This document shows, piece by piece, positions 12,410 through 23,430 of a DNA stretch of 64,000 nucleotides. Positions within the stretch are counted from its first letter, which is position 1. Every line of letters starts with the position of its first letter. A model generated the notes under the pieces. That model did no database searches. It was not told the DNA's origin and was given only the letters and a program-made list of their open reading frames with translations. The position numbers and the translations under genes are program-made. This DNA is from Hydractinia symbiolongicarpus (lineage: Eukaryota > Cnidaria > Hydrozoa > Anthoathecata > Hydractiniidae). The stretch covers positions 1,364,001-1,428,000 of the forward strand of contig NC_079887.1 in the NCBI RefSeq assembly GCF_029227915.1, written 5' to 3'.

Positions 12410-14810
12410 CCACTAAAACCCATGAGACTTATAGTTTTTAAAAATGTTTTCATTTTTGATGAGACGCTGAATAAAAGAAGTTTAATCGCCGGCAAACGAA
12501 AACCTGTGATTTCCCGTAAATCCCGGACTCGGCCCGTATAGTAAAGAAAGTACCCCGGATGTAAACTCATTTCCCGAACGATTTTTTAAATATTTTTTCA
12601 CCACTAAAACGCATGAGAATTGTAGTTTTTAAAAATGTTTTCATTTTTGATGAGACGCTGAATAAAAGAAGTTTAATCGCCGGCAAACGAAAACCTGCGA
12701 TTTCCCGTAAATCCCGGACTCGGCCCGTATAGTAAAGAAAGTACCCGGGATGTAAACTCATTTCCCGAACGATTTTTTAAATTATTATTTCACCACTAAA
12801 ACCCATGAGACTTATAGTTTTTAAAAATGTTTTCATTTTTGATGAGACGCTGAGAAAAAGAAGTTAAATCGCCGGCAAACGAAAACTCGCTATTTCCCGT
12901 AAACCCATGACTCGGCCTGTATAGTCAAAAGTATACAAAGAAATTACCCAGGGAGTAAACTCATTTTCCGAACGATTTTTTAAATTATTTTTTCACCACT
13001 ACAACGCATGAGACTTGTAGTTTCTAAAAATGTTTTCATTTTTGATGAGACGCTGAATAAAAGAAGTTTAATCGCCGGCAAACGAAAACCCGCCATTTCC
13101 CGTAAACCCCGAAATCGGCCCGTATAATCAAAAGTATACAAAGAAAGTACCCAGGGAGTAAACTCATTTTCCGAACGATTTTTTATATTATTTTTTCACC
13201 ACTACAACGCATGAGACTTGTAGTTTTCAAAAATGTTTTCATTTTTGATAAGACGCTGAATGAAAGAAGTTTATTCGCACTCAAACGAAAATCCGCGATT
13301 TCCCGTAAATCCCGGACTCGGCCCGTATAGTCCAAAGTATACAAAGAAAGTACCCAGGGAGTAAACTCATTTTCCGAACGATTTTTTAAATTATTTTTTC
13401 ACCACTAAAACGCATGAGACTTGTAGTTTTTAAAAATGTTTTCATTTTTGATGAGACGCTGAATAAAAGAAGTTTAATCGCCGGCAAACGAAAACCTGCG
13501 ATTTCCCGTAAATCCCGGACTCGGCCCGTATTGTCAAAAGTATACAAAGAAAGTACCCAGGGAGTAAACTCATTTCCCGAACGATTTTTTAAATTATTTT
13601 TTTCACCACTAAAACGCATGAGACTTATAGTTTTTAAAAATGTTTTCATTTTTGATGAGACGCTGAATAAAAGAAGTTTAATCGCCGGCAAACGAAAACC
13701 TGTGATTTCCCGTAAATCCCGGACTCGGCCCGTATAGTAAAGAAAGTACCCCGGATGTAAACTCATTTCCCGAACGATTTTTTAAATATTTTTTCACCAC
13801 TAAAACGCATGAGAATTGTAGTTTTTAAAAATGTTTTCATTTTTGATGAGACGCTGAATAAAAGAAGTTTAATCGCCGGCAAACGAAAACCTGCGATTTC
13901 CCGTAAATCCCGGACTCGGCCCGTATAGTAAAGAAAGTACCCGGGATGTAAACTCATTTCCCGAACGATTTTTTAAATTATTATTTCACCACTAAAACCC
14001 ATGAGACTTATAGTTTTTAAAAATGTTTTCATTTTTGATGAGACGCTGAGAAAAAGAAGTTAAATCGCCGGCAAACGAAAACTCGCTATTTCCCGTAAAC
14101 CCATGACTCGGCCTGTATAGTCAAAAGTATACAAAGAAATTACCCAGGGAGTAAACTCATTTTCCGAACGATTTTTTAAATTATTTTTTCACCACTACAA
14201 CGCATGAGACTTGTAGTTTCTAAAAATGTTTTCATTTTTGATGAGACGCTGAATAAAAGAAGTTTAATCGCCGGCAAACGAAAACCCGCCATTTCCCGTA
14301 AACCCCGAAATCGGCCCGTATAATCAAAAGTATACAAAGAAAGTACCCAGGGAGTAAACTCATTTTCCGAACGATTTTTTATATTATTTTTTCACCACTA
14401 CAACGCATGAGACTTGTAGTTTTCAAAAATGTTTTCATTTTTGATAAGACGCTGAATGAAAGAAGTTTATTCGCACTCAAACGAAAATCCGCGATTTCCC
14501 GTAAATCCCGGACTCGGCCCGTATAGTCCAAAGTATACAAAGAAAGTACCCAGGGAGTAAACTCATTTTCCGAACGATTTTTTAAATTATTTTTTCACCA
14601 CTAAAACGCATGAGACTTGTAGTTTTTAAAAATGTTTTCATTTTTGATGAGACGCTGAATAAAAGAAGTTTAATCGCCGGCAAACGAAAACCTGCGATTT
14701 CCCGTAAATCCCGGACTCGGCCCGTATTGTCAAAAGTATACAAAGAAAGTACCCAGGGAGTAAACTCATTTCCCGAACGATTTTTTAAATTATTTTTTTC
14801 ACCACTAAAA
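12410..14810. repeat. 1196-bp (6-monomer) HOR, two copies
   Basis: GTACCCCGGATG near 12550 recurs near 13746, and the TTATTCGCACTC monomer near 13.27 kb recurs near 14.47 kb. Both are offset by 1196 bp. This equals 6 x 203 minus 22, consistent with two 11-bp deletions. Left and right limits are where GCCCATG/CGCATG and TTATAG/TTGTATTTTTC differ. Confidence 0.85.
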
Positions 14811-15410
14811 CGCATGAGACTTGTATTTTTCAAAAATGTTTTCATTTTTGATGAGACGCTGAATAAAAGAAGTTTAGTCGCCGGCAAACGAAAACCTGCG
14901 ATTTCCGTAAATCCCGGACTCGGCCCGTATAGTAAAGAAAGTACCCGGGATGTAAACTCATTTCCCGAACGATTTTTTAAATTATTATATTGCCACTAAA
15001 ACCCATAAGACTTATAGTTTTTAAAAATGATTTCACTTTTGATGAGACGCTGAATAAAAGAAGTTTAATCGCCGGCAAACGAAAACCCGCCATTTCCCGT
15101 AAACCCCGGACTCGGCCCGTATAGTCAAAAGTATACAAAGAAATTACCCAGGGAGTAAACTCATTTTTCGAACGATTTTTTAAATTATTTTTTCACCACT
15201 ACAACGCATGAGACTTGTAGTTTTTAAAAATGTTTTCATTTTTGATGAGACGCTGAATAAAAGAAGTTTAATCGCCGGCAAACGAAAACCCGCCATTTCC
15301 CGTAAATCCCGGGCTTGGCCCGTATAGTCGAATGTATACAAAGAAAGTACCCTGTGAGTAAACTCATTTCCCGAACGATTTTTTAAATTATTTTTTCACC
15401 ACTAAAAAGC

Positions 15411-15613
15411 ATGAGACTTGTAGTTTTCAGAAATGTTTTCATTTTTGATGAGACGCTTAATGAAAGTGGTTTAATCGCCAGCAAACGAAAACCCGCGATT
15501 TCCCGTAAATCCCGGGCTTGGCCCGTATAGTCGAATGTATACAAAGAAAGTACCCTGTGAGTAAACTCATTTCCAAAACGATTTTTTAAATTATCTTTTC
15601 ACTACTAAAACGC
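15411..15613. repeat. Representative type C monomer (203 bp)
   Basis: Type C is the most divergent common form. Diagnostic bases are TTTTCAGAAATG, CGCTTAATGAAAGTGG, ATCGCCAGCAAACG, CCCGGGCTTGGCCCG, GTCGAATGTATAC, ACCCTGTGAGTAAAC, TTTCCAAAACG and ATTATCTTTTCACC. It is rare before 15 kb (seen near 2.4, 3.2-3.5, 6.9, 7.5 and 9.5 kb) and very common afterwards, usually between other types within the higher-order units. Confidence 0.85.
15521..15536. other. CENP-B-box-like motif, one base short
   Basis: The 16 bases at 15521-15536 read, on the minus strand, A-TTCG-ACT-A-TA-CGGG-C. The CENP-B box core is nTTCGnnnnAnnCGGGn (17 bp). All nine core bases are present, but the first spacer is three bases rather than four. 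The motif is shared by most type C, G, H and J monomers (GCCCGTATAG followed by TCGAAT) and is absent from A, B, D, E and F, which read GTCAAA or lack the region. Binding is unlikely given the spacing; resemblance by chance is possible. Confidence 0.45.
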
Positions 15614-16119
15614 ATGAGACTTGTACTTTTCAAAAATGTTTTCATTTTTGATGAGACGCTGAATAAAAGAAGTTTAATCGCCGGCAAACGAGCACCCGCG
15701 ATTTCCCGTAAATCAAGGGCTTTGCCCGTATAGTCGAATGTATACAGAGAAAGTACCCTGTGAGTAAACTCATTTCCCGAACGATTTTTTAAATTATTTT
15801 TTCTCCACTAAAACGCATGAGACTTGTAGTTTTCAAAAATGTTTTCATATTTGATGAGACGCTTAATGAAAGAGGTTTAATCACCGGCAAACGAAATCCC
15901 GCGATTTCCCGTAAATCCCGGGCTTGGCCCGTATAGTGGAATGTATACAAAGAAAGTACCTAGGGAGTAAACTCATTTCCCGAACGATTTTTTAATTTTT
16001 TTTTTCACCACTAAAACGCATGAGACTTGTAGTTTTCAAAAATGTTTTCATTTTTGATGAGACGCTGAATAAAAGAAGTTTAATCGCCGGCAAACGAAAA
16101 CCTGAGATTTCCCGTAAAT

Positions 16120-16990
16120 CCCGGACTCGGCCCGTATTGTCAAAAGTATACAAAGAAAGTACCCAGGGAGTAAACTCATTTCCCGAACGATTTTTTAAAT
16201 TATTTTTTCACCACTACAACGCATGAGACTTGTAGTTTTCAAAAATGTTTTCATTTTTGATGAGACGCTGAATAAAAGAAGTTTAATCGCCGGCAAACGA
16301 AAACCTGCGATTTCCGTAAATCCCGGACTCGGCCCGTATAGTAAAGAAAGTACCCGGGATATAAACTCATTTCCCAAACGATTTTTTAAATTATTATTTC
16401 ACCACTAAAACCCATGAGACTTATAGTTTTTAAAAATTATTTCATTTTTGATGACACGCTGAATAAAAGAAGTTTAATCGCCGGCAAACGAAAACCCGCC
16501 ATTTCCCGTAAACCCCGGACTCGGCCCGTATTGTCAAAAGTATACAAAGAAAGTACCCAGGGAGTAAACTCATTTCCCGAACGATTTTTTAAATTATTTT
16601 TTCACCACTAAAACGCATGAGACTTGTAGTTTTCAAAAATGTTTTCATTTTTGATGAGACGCTGAATAAAAGAAGTTTAATCGCCGGCAAACGAAAACCT
16701 GCGATTTCCGTAAATCCCGGACTCGGCCCGTATAGTAAAGAAAGTACCCGGGATATAAACTCATTTCCCAAACGATTTTTTAAATTATTATTTCACCACT
16801 AAAACCCATGAGACTTATAGTTTTTAAAAATTATTTCATTTTTGATGACACGCTGAATAAAAGAAGTTTAATCGCCGGCAAACGAAAACCCGCCATTTCC
16901 CGTAAACCCCGGACTCGGCCCGTATAGTCAAAAGTATACAAAGAAATTACCCAGGGAGTAAACTCATTTTTGGAACGATTTTTTAAATTA
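16120..16990. repeat. 394-bp (2-monomer) tandem duplication
   Basis: A D monomer followed by an E variant with AAAAATTATTTC and GATGACACGCTG occurs at 16223 and again at 16617, an offset of 394 bp (191 + 203). The GATGACACG variant appears again only in the downstream 2401-bp copy, near 19.25 kb. Confidence 0.85.
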
Positions 16991-17700
16991 TTTTTTCACC
17001 ACTACAACGCATGAGACTTGTAGTTTTCAAAAATGTTTTTATTTTTGATGAGACGCTGAATAAAAGAAGTTTAATCGCCGGCAAACGAAAACCTGCGATT
17101 TCCCGTAAATCCCGGACTCGGCCCGTATTGTCAAAAGTATACAAAGAAAGTACCCAGGGAGTAAACTCATTTCCCGAACGATTTTTTAAATTATTTTTTC
17201 ACCACTAAAACGCATGAGACTTGTAGTTTTTAAAAATGATTTCATTTTTGATGAGACGCTGAATAAAAGAAGTTTAATCGCCGGCAAACGAAAACCCGCC
17301 ATTTCCCGTAAACCCCGGACTCGGTCCGTATAGTCAAAAGTATACAAAGAAATTACCCAGGGAGTAAACTCATTTTTGGAACGATTTTTTAAATTATTCT
17401 TTCACCACTACAACGCATGAGACTTGTAGTTTTTAAAAATGTTTTCATTTTTGATGAGACGCTTAATGAAAGTGGTTTAATCGCCAGCAAACTAAAACCC
17501 GCGATTTGCCGTAAATCCCGGGCTTGGCCCGTATAGTCAAATGTATACAAAGAAAGTACCCAGTGAGTAAACTCATTTCCAAAACGATTTTTTAAATTAT
17601 CTTTTCACCACTAAAACGCATGAGACTTGTAGTTTTCAAAAATGTTTTCATTTTTGATGAGACGCTGAATAAAAGAAGTTTAATCGCCGGCAAACGAAAA

Positions 17701-17725
17701 CCCGTGATTTCCCGTAAATCACGGG
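17701..17725. repeat. Perfect inverted repeat, 10-bp stem, 5-nt loop
   Basis: CCCGTGATTT at 17701-17710 is the exact reverse complement of AAATCACGGG at 17716-17725, with CCCGT between them. Most other type J copies have CCCGCGATTT on the left, giving one mismatch. The stem core GATTT/AAATC is present in nearly every monomer that has GCGATTTCCCGTAAATC. Confidence 0.9.
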
Positions 17726-17735
17726 CTTTGCCCGT
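17721..17735. repeat. Short hairpin ACGGGC-TTT-GCCCGT
   Basis: A 6-bp perfect stem with a 3-nt loop. The left arm overlaps the right arm of the 17701-17725 inverted repeat, so the two hairpins cannot form on the same strand at once. It is present in all type J monomers with AATCACGGGC and is lost where this reads AATCACTGGC (59.4-62.6 kb). Type C has a shorter 5-bp version (CGGGC-TTG-GCCCG). Confidence 0.85.
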
Positions 17736-20101
17736 ATAGTCGAATGTATACAAAGAAAGTACCCAGGGAGTAAACTCATTTCCCGAACGATTTTTTAAAT
17801 TATTTTTACACCACTAAAACGCATGAGACTTGTAGTTTTCAAAAATGTTTTCATTTTTGATGAGACGCTGAATAAAAGAAGTTTAATCGCCGGCAAACGA
17901 AAACCTGCGATTTCCGTAAATCCCGGACTCGGCCCGTATAGTAAAGAAAGTACCCGGGGTGTAAACTCATTTCCCAAACGATTTTTTAAATTATTATTTC
18001 ACCACCAAAACCCATGAGACTTATAGTTTTTAAAAATGATTTCATTTTTGATGAGACGCTGAATAAAAGAAGTTTAATCGCCGGCAAACGAAAACCCGCC
18101 ATTTCCCGTAAACCCCGGACTCGGCCCGTATAGTCAAAAGTATACAAAGAAATTACCCAGGGAGTAAACTCATTTTTGGAACGATTTTTTAAATTATTTT
18201 TTCACCACTACAACGCATGAGACTTGTAGTTTTTAAAAATGTTTTCATTTTTGATGAGACGCTGAATAAAAAAAGTTTAATCGCCGGCAAACGAAAACCC
18301 GCCATTTCCCGTAAATCCCGGGCTTGGCCCGTATAGTCGAATGTATACAAAGAAAGTACCTTGTGAGTAAACTCATTTCCCGAACGATTTTTTAAATTAT
18401 TTTTTCACCACTAAAACGCATGAGACTTGTAGTTTTCAGAAATGTTTTCATTTTTGATGAGACGCTTAATGAAAGTGGTTTAATCGCCAGCAAACGAAAA
18501 CCCGCGATTTCCCGTAAATCCCGGGTTTGGCCCGTATAGTCGAATGTATACAAAGAAAGTACCCTGTGAGTAAACTCATTTCCAAAACGATTTTTTAAAT
18601 TATCTTTTCACCACTAAAACGCATGAGACTTGTAGTTTTCAAAAATGATTTCATTTTTGATGAGACGCTGAATAAAAGAAGTTTAATCGCCGGCAAACGA
18701 AAACCCGCCATTTCCCGTAAACCCCGGACTCGGCCCGTATAGTAAAGAAAGTACCCGGGATGTAAACTCATTTACCAAACGATTTTTTAAATTATTATTT
18801 CACCACCAAAACCCATGAGACTTATAGTTTTTAAAAATGATTTCATTTTTGATGAGACGCTGAATGAAAGAAGTTTAATCGCCGGCAAACGAAAACCCGC
18901 CATTTCCCGTAAACCCCGGACTCGGCCCGTATAGTCAAAAGTATACAAAGAAATTACCCAGGGAGTAAACTCATTTTTGGAACGATTTTTTAAATTATTT
19001 TTTCACCACTACAACGCATGAGACTTGTAGTTTTTAAAAATGTTTTCATTTTTGATGAGACGCTGAATAAAAGAAGTTTAATCGCCGGCAAACGAAAACC
19101 TGCGATTTCCGTAAATCCCGGACTCGGCCCGTATAGTAAAGAAAGTACCCGGGATATAAACTCATTTCCCAAACGATTTTTTAAATTATTATTTCACCAC
19201 TAAAACCCATGAGACTTATAGTTTTTAAAAATTATTTCATTTTTGATGACACGCTGAATAAAAGAAGTTTAATCGCCGGCAAACGAAAACCCGCCATTTC
19301 CCGTAAACCCCGGACTCGGCCCGTATAGTCAAAAGTATACAAAGAAATTACCCAGGGAGTAAACTCATTTTTGGAACGATTTTTTAAATTATTTTTTCAC
19401 CACTACAACGCATGAGACTTGTAGTTTTCAAAAATGTTTTTATTTTTGATGAGACGCTGAATAAAAGAAGTTTAATCGCCGGCAAACGAAAACCTGCGAT
19501 TTCCCGTAAATCCCGGACTCGGCCCGTATTGTCAAAAGTATACAAAGAAAGTACCCAGGGAGTAAACTCATTTCCCGAACGATTTTTTAAATTATTTTTT
19601 CACCACTAAAACGCATGAGACTTGTAGTTTTTAAAAATGATTTCATTTTTGATGAGACGCTGAATAAAAGAAGTTTAATCGCCGGCAAACGAAAACCCGC
19701 CATTTCCCGTAAACCCCGGACTCGGCCCGTATAGTCAAAAGTATACAAAGAAATTACCCAGGGAGTAAACTCATTTTTGGAACGATTTTTTAAATTATTC
19801 TTTCACCACTACAACGCATGAGACTTGTAGTTTTTAAAAATGTTTTCATTTTTGATGAGACGCTTAATGAAAGTGGTTTAATCGCCAGCAAACTAAAACC
19901 CGCGATTTGCCGTAAATCCCGGGCTTGGCCCGTATAGTCAAATGTATACAAAGAAAGTACCCAGTGAGTAAACTCATTTCCAAAACGATTTTTTAAATTA
20001 TCTTTTCACCACTAAAACGCATGAGACTTGTAGTTTTCAAAAATGTTTTCATTTTTGATGAGACGCTGAATAAAAGAAGTTTAATCGCCGGCAAACGAAA
20101 A

Positions 20102-20126
20102 CCCGTGATTTCCCGTAAATCACGGG
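20102..20126. repeat. Perfect inverted repeat, second copy
   Basis: This is the same 10-bp stem as at 17701-17725, carried into the second 2401-bp HOR copy (arms 20102-20111 and 20117-20126). Confidence 0.9.
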
Positions 20127-20299
20127 CTTTGCCCGTATAGTCGAATGTATACAAAGAAAGTACCCAGGGAGTAAACTCATTTCCCGAACGATTTTTTAAA
20201 TTATTTTTACACCACTAAAACGCATGAGACTTGTAGTTTTCAAAAATGTTTTCATTTTTGATGAGACGCTGAATAAAAGAAGTTTAATCGCCGGCAAAC

Positions 20300-22200
20300 G
20301 AAAACCTGCGATTTCCGTAAATCCCGGACTCGGCCCGTATAGTAAAGAAAGTACCCGGGGTGTAAACTCATTTCCCAAACGATTTTTTAAATTATTATTT
20401 CACCACCAAAACCCATGAGACTTATAGTTTTTAAAAATGATTTCATTTTTGATGAGACGCTGAATAAAAGAAGTTTAATCGCCGGCAAACGAAAACCCGC
20501 CATTTCCCGTAAACCCCGGACTCGGCCCGTATAGTCAAAAGTATACAAAGAAATTACCCAGGGAGTAAACTCATTTTTGGAACGATTTTTTAAATTATTT
20601 TTTCACCACTACAACGCATGAGACTTGTAGTTTTTAAAAATGTTTTCATTTTTGATGAGACGCTGAATAAAAAAAGTTTAATCGCCGGCAAACGAAAACC
20701 CGCCATTTCCCGTAAATCCCGGGCTTGGCCCGTATAGTCGAATGTATACAAAGAAAGTACCTTGTGAGTAAACTCATTTCCCGAACGATTTTTTAAATTA
20801 TTTTTTCACCACTAAAACGCATGAGACTTGTAGTTTTCAGAAATGTTTTCATTTTAGATGAGACGCTTAATGAAAGTGGTTTAATCGCCAGCAAACGAAA
20901 ACCCGCGATTTCCCGTAAATCCCGGGTTTGGCCCGTATAGTCGAATGTATACAAAGAAAGTACCCTGTGAGTAAACTCATTTCCAAAACGATTTTTTAAA
21001 TTATCTTTTCACCACTAAAACGCATGAGACTTGTAGTTTTCAAAAATGTTTTCATTTTTGATGAGACGCTGAATAAAAGAAGTTTAATCGCCGGCAAACG
21101 AAAACCCGCGATTTCCCGTAAATCACGGGCTTTGCCCGTATAGTCGAATGTATACAAAGAAAGTACCCTGTGAGTAAACTCATTTCCCGAACGATTTTTT
21201 AAATTATTTTTTCACCACTAAAACGCATGAGACTTGTAGTTTTCAAAAATGATTTCATTTTTGATGAGACGCTGAATAAAAGAAGTTTAATCGCCGGCAA
21301 ACGAAAACCCGCCATTTCCCGTAAACCCCGGACTCGGCCCGTATAGTAAAGAAAGTACCCGGGATGTAAACTCATTTACCAAACGATTTTTTAAATTATT
21401 ATTTCACCACCAAAACCCATGAGACTTATAGTTTTTAAAAATGATTTCATTTTTGATGAGACGCTGAATGAAAGAAGTTTAATCGCCGGCAAACGAAAAC
21501 CCGCCATTTCCCGTAAACCCCGGACTCGGCCCGTATAGTCAAAAGTATACAAAGAAATTACCCAGGGAGTAAACTCATTTTTGGAACGATTTTTTAAATT
21601 ATTTTTTCACCACTACAACGCATGAGACTTGTAGTTTTTAAAAATGTTTTCATTTTTGATGAGACGCTGAATAAAAAAAGTTTAATCGCCGGCAAACGAA
21701 AACCCGCCATTTCCCGTAAATCCCGGGCTTGGCCCGTATAGTCGAATGTATACAAAGAAAGTACCCTGTGAGTAAACTCATTTCCCGAACGATTTTTTAA
21801 ATTATTTTTTCACCACTAAAACGCATGAGACTTGTAGTTTTCAGAAATGTTTTCATTTTTAATGAGACGCTTAATGAAAGTGGTTAATCGCCAGCAAACG
21901 AAAACCCGCGATTTCCCGTAAATCCCGGGTTTGGCCCGTATAGTCGAATGTATACAAAGAAAGTACCCTGTGAGTAAACTCATTTCCAAAACGATTTTTT
22001 AAATTATCTTTTCACCACTAAAACGCATGAGACTTGTAGTTTTCAAAAATGTTTTCATTTTTGATGAGACGCTGAATAAAAGAAGTTTAATCGCCGGCAA
22101 ACGAAAACCCGCGATTTCCCGTAAATCACGGGCTTTGCCCGTATAGTCGAATGTATACAAAGAAAGTACCCTGTGAGTAAACTCATTTCCCGAACGATTT
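20300..22200. repeat. 1003-bp (5-monomer) tandem duplication
   Basis: The block from the CATTTACCAAACG or CATTTCCCAAACG junction through types E, E/C hybrid, C and J is repeated at an offset of about 1003 bp (4 x 203 + 191). Private changes mark the copies: TTTTAGATGAG near 20.86 kb, and TTTTTAATGAG plus GTGGTTAATCG near 21.86-21.88 kb. Confidence 0.75.
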
Positions 22201-22219
22201 TTTAAATTATTTTTTCACC

Positions 22220-23430
22220 ACTAAAACGCATGAGACTTGTAGTTTTTAAAAATGTTTTCATTTTTGATGAGACGCTGAATAAAAGAAGTTTAATCGCCGG
22301 CAAACGAAAACCTGCGATTTCCCGTAAATCCCAGACTCGGCCCGTATAGTCAAAAGTATACAAAGAAAGTACCCAGGGTGTAAACTCATTTCCCGAACGA
22401 TTTTTTAAATTATTATTTCACCACTAAAGCCCATGAGACTTGTAGTTTTTAAAAATGTTTTCATTTTTGATGAGACGCTGAATAAAAGAAGTTTAAACGC
22501 CGGCAAACGAAAACCCGCGACTTCCCGTAAATCCCGGACTCGGCCCGTATAGTCAAAAGTATACAAAGAAAGTACCCAGGGAGTAAATTCATTTCCCGAA
22601 CGATTTTTTAAATTATTTTTTCACCACTAAAACGCATGAGACTTGTAGTTTTCAGAAATGTTTTCATTTTTGATGAGACGCTTAATGAAAGTGGTTTAAT
22701 CGCCGGCAAACGAAAACCCGCGATTTTCCGTAAATCCTGGGCTTGGCCGGTATAGTCGAGTGTATACAAAGAAAGTACCCTGTGAGTAAACTCATTTCCA
22801 AAACGATTTTTTAAATTATCTTTTCACCACTAAAACGCATGAGACTTGTAGTTTTTAAAAATGTTTTCATTTTTGATGAGACGCTGAATAAAAGAAGTTT
22901 AATCGCCGGCAAACGAAAACCTGCGATTTCCCGTAAATCCCAGACTCGGCCCGTATAGTCAAAAGTATACAAAGAAAGTACCCAGGGTGTAAACTCATTT
23001 CCCGAACGATTTTTAAATTATTATTTCACCACTAAAGCCCATGAGACTTGTAGTTTTTAAAAATGTTTTCATTTTTGATGAGACGCTGAATAAAAGAAGT
23101 TTAAACGCCGGCAAACGAAAACCCGCGACTTCCCGTAAATCCCGGACTCGGCCCGTATGGTCAAAAGTATACAAAGAAAGTACCCAGGGAGTAAATTCAT
23201 TTTCCGAACGATTTTTTAAATTATATTTTCACCACTAAAACGCATGAGACTTGTAGTTTTCAGAAATGTTTTCATTTTTGATGAGACGCTTAATGAAAGT
23301 GGTTTAATCGCCGGCAAACGAAAACCCGCGATTTTCCGTAAATCCTGGGCTTGGCCGGTATAGTCGAGTGTATACAAAGAAAGTACCCTGTGAGTAAACT
23401 CATTTCCAAAACGATTTTTTAAATTATCTT
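22220..23430. repeat. 609-bp (3-monomer) tandem duplication
   Basis: A type A, A-variant, C triplet occurs twice. AATCCCAGACTCGG near 22329 recurs near 22938, an offset of 609 bp. The second copy has a one-base-shorter T run (CGATTTTTAAATT near 23.01 kb) and GTATGGTC near 23.16 kb. Confidence 0.8.

Larger units (their letters stand above)
14420..15810. repeat. Block shared with 26.70-28.09 kb
   Basis: The order of variants here is type F, B, a D with an unusual tail (ATTATATTGCC), E with GATTTCACTTTTG, then C and H. The same order recurs at 26.70-28.09 kb, offset by about 12.28 kb with 1-2 bp of indels. The pattern resumes in part at 52.2-53.0 kb (ATTAATTTGCC). After 15.81 kb this copy goes straight to type G, while the other copy has an extra type C first. 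Confidence 0.75.
17620..17822. repeat. Representative type J monomer (hairpin-bearing, 203 bp)
   Basis: Type J reads AAATCACGGGCTTTGCCCG where type C has CCCGGGCTTGGCCCG. By eye I find at least 13 copies (near 17.7, 20.1, 21.1, 22.1, 30.4, 31.8, 32.4, 34.2, 37.6, 40.7, 48.2, 50.8 and 63.6 kb). Four more, near 59.4, 60.2, 61.8 and 62.6 kb, have AATCACTGGC, which breaks the stem. Confidence 0.85.
16640..21030. repeat. 2401-bp (12-monomer) HOR, two copies
   Basis: Positions 16617, 17011 and 17823 recur at 19018, 19412 and 20224, an offset of 2401 bp. This matches 12 x 203 minus 12, 12 and 11 for three shortened monomers. The copies are very alike. Among the differences I noticed are T at 17325 versus C at 19726, and T at 18455 versus A at 20856. 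Near 21.03 kb the second copy gains one type J monomer, after which the offset becomes 2604 bp. Confidence 0.85.

Noticed and set aside
13386-14999. Overlapping open reading frames of 100-130 codons on both strands
   Set aside because: They are translations of two successive monomers. Identical peptides recur at every repeat, the frames arise where a stop is lost (GTATTGTC for GTATAGTC) or by length changes, and there is no codon bias, conserved start context or homology I recognise.
15521-15536. True CENP-B box
   Set aside because: The spacing between TTCG and the central A is three bases, not four, so it does not match the canonical motif. It is kept only as a CENP-B-like observation.
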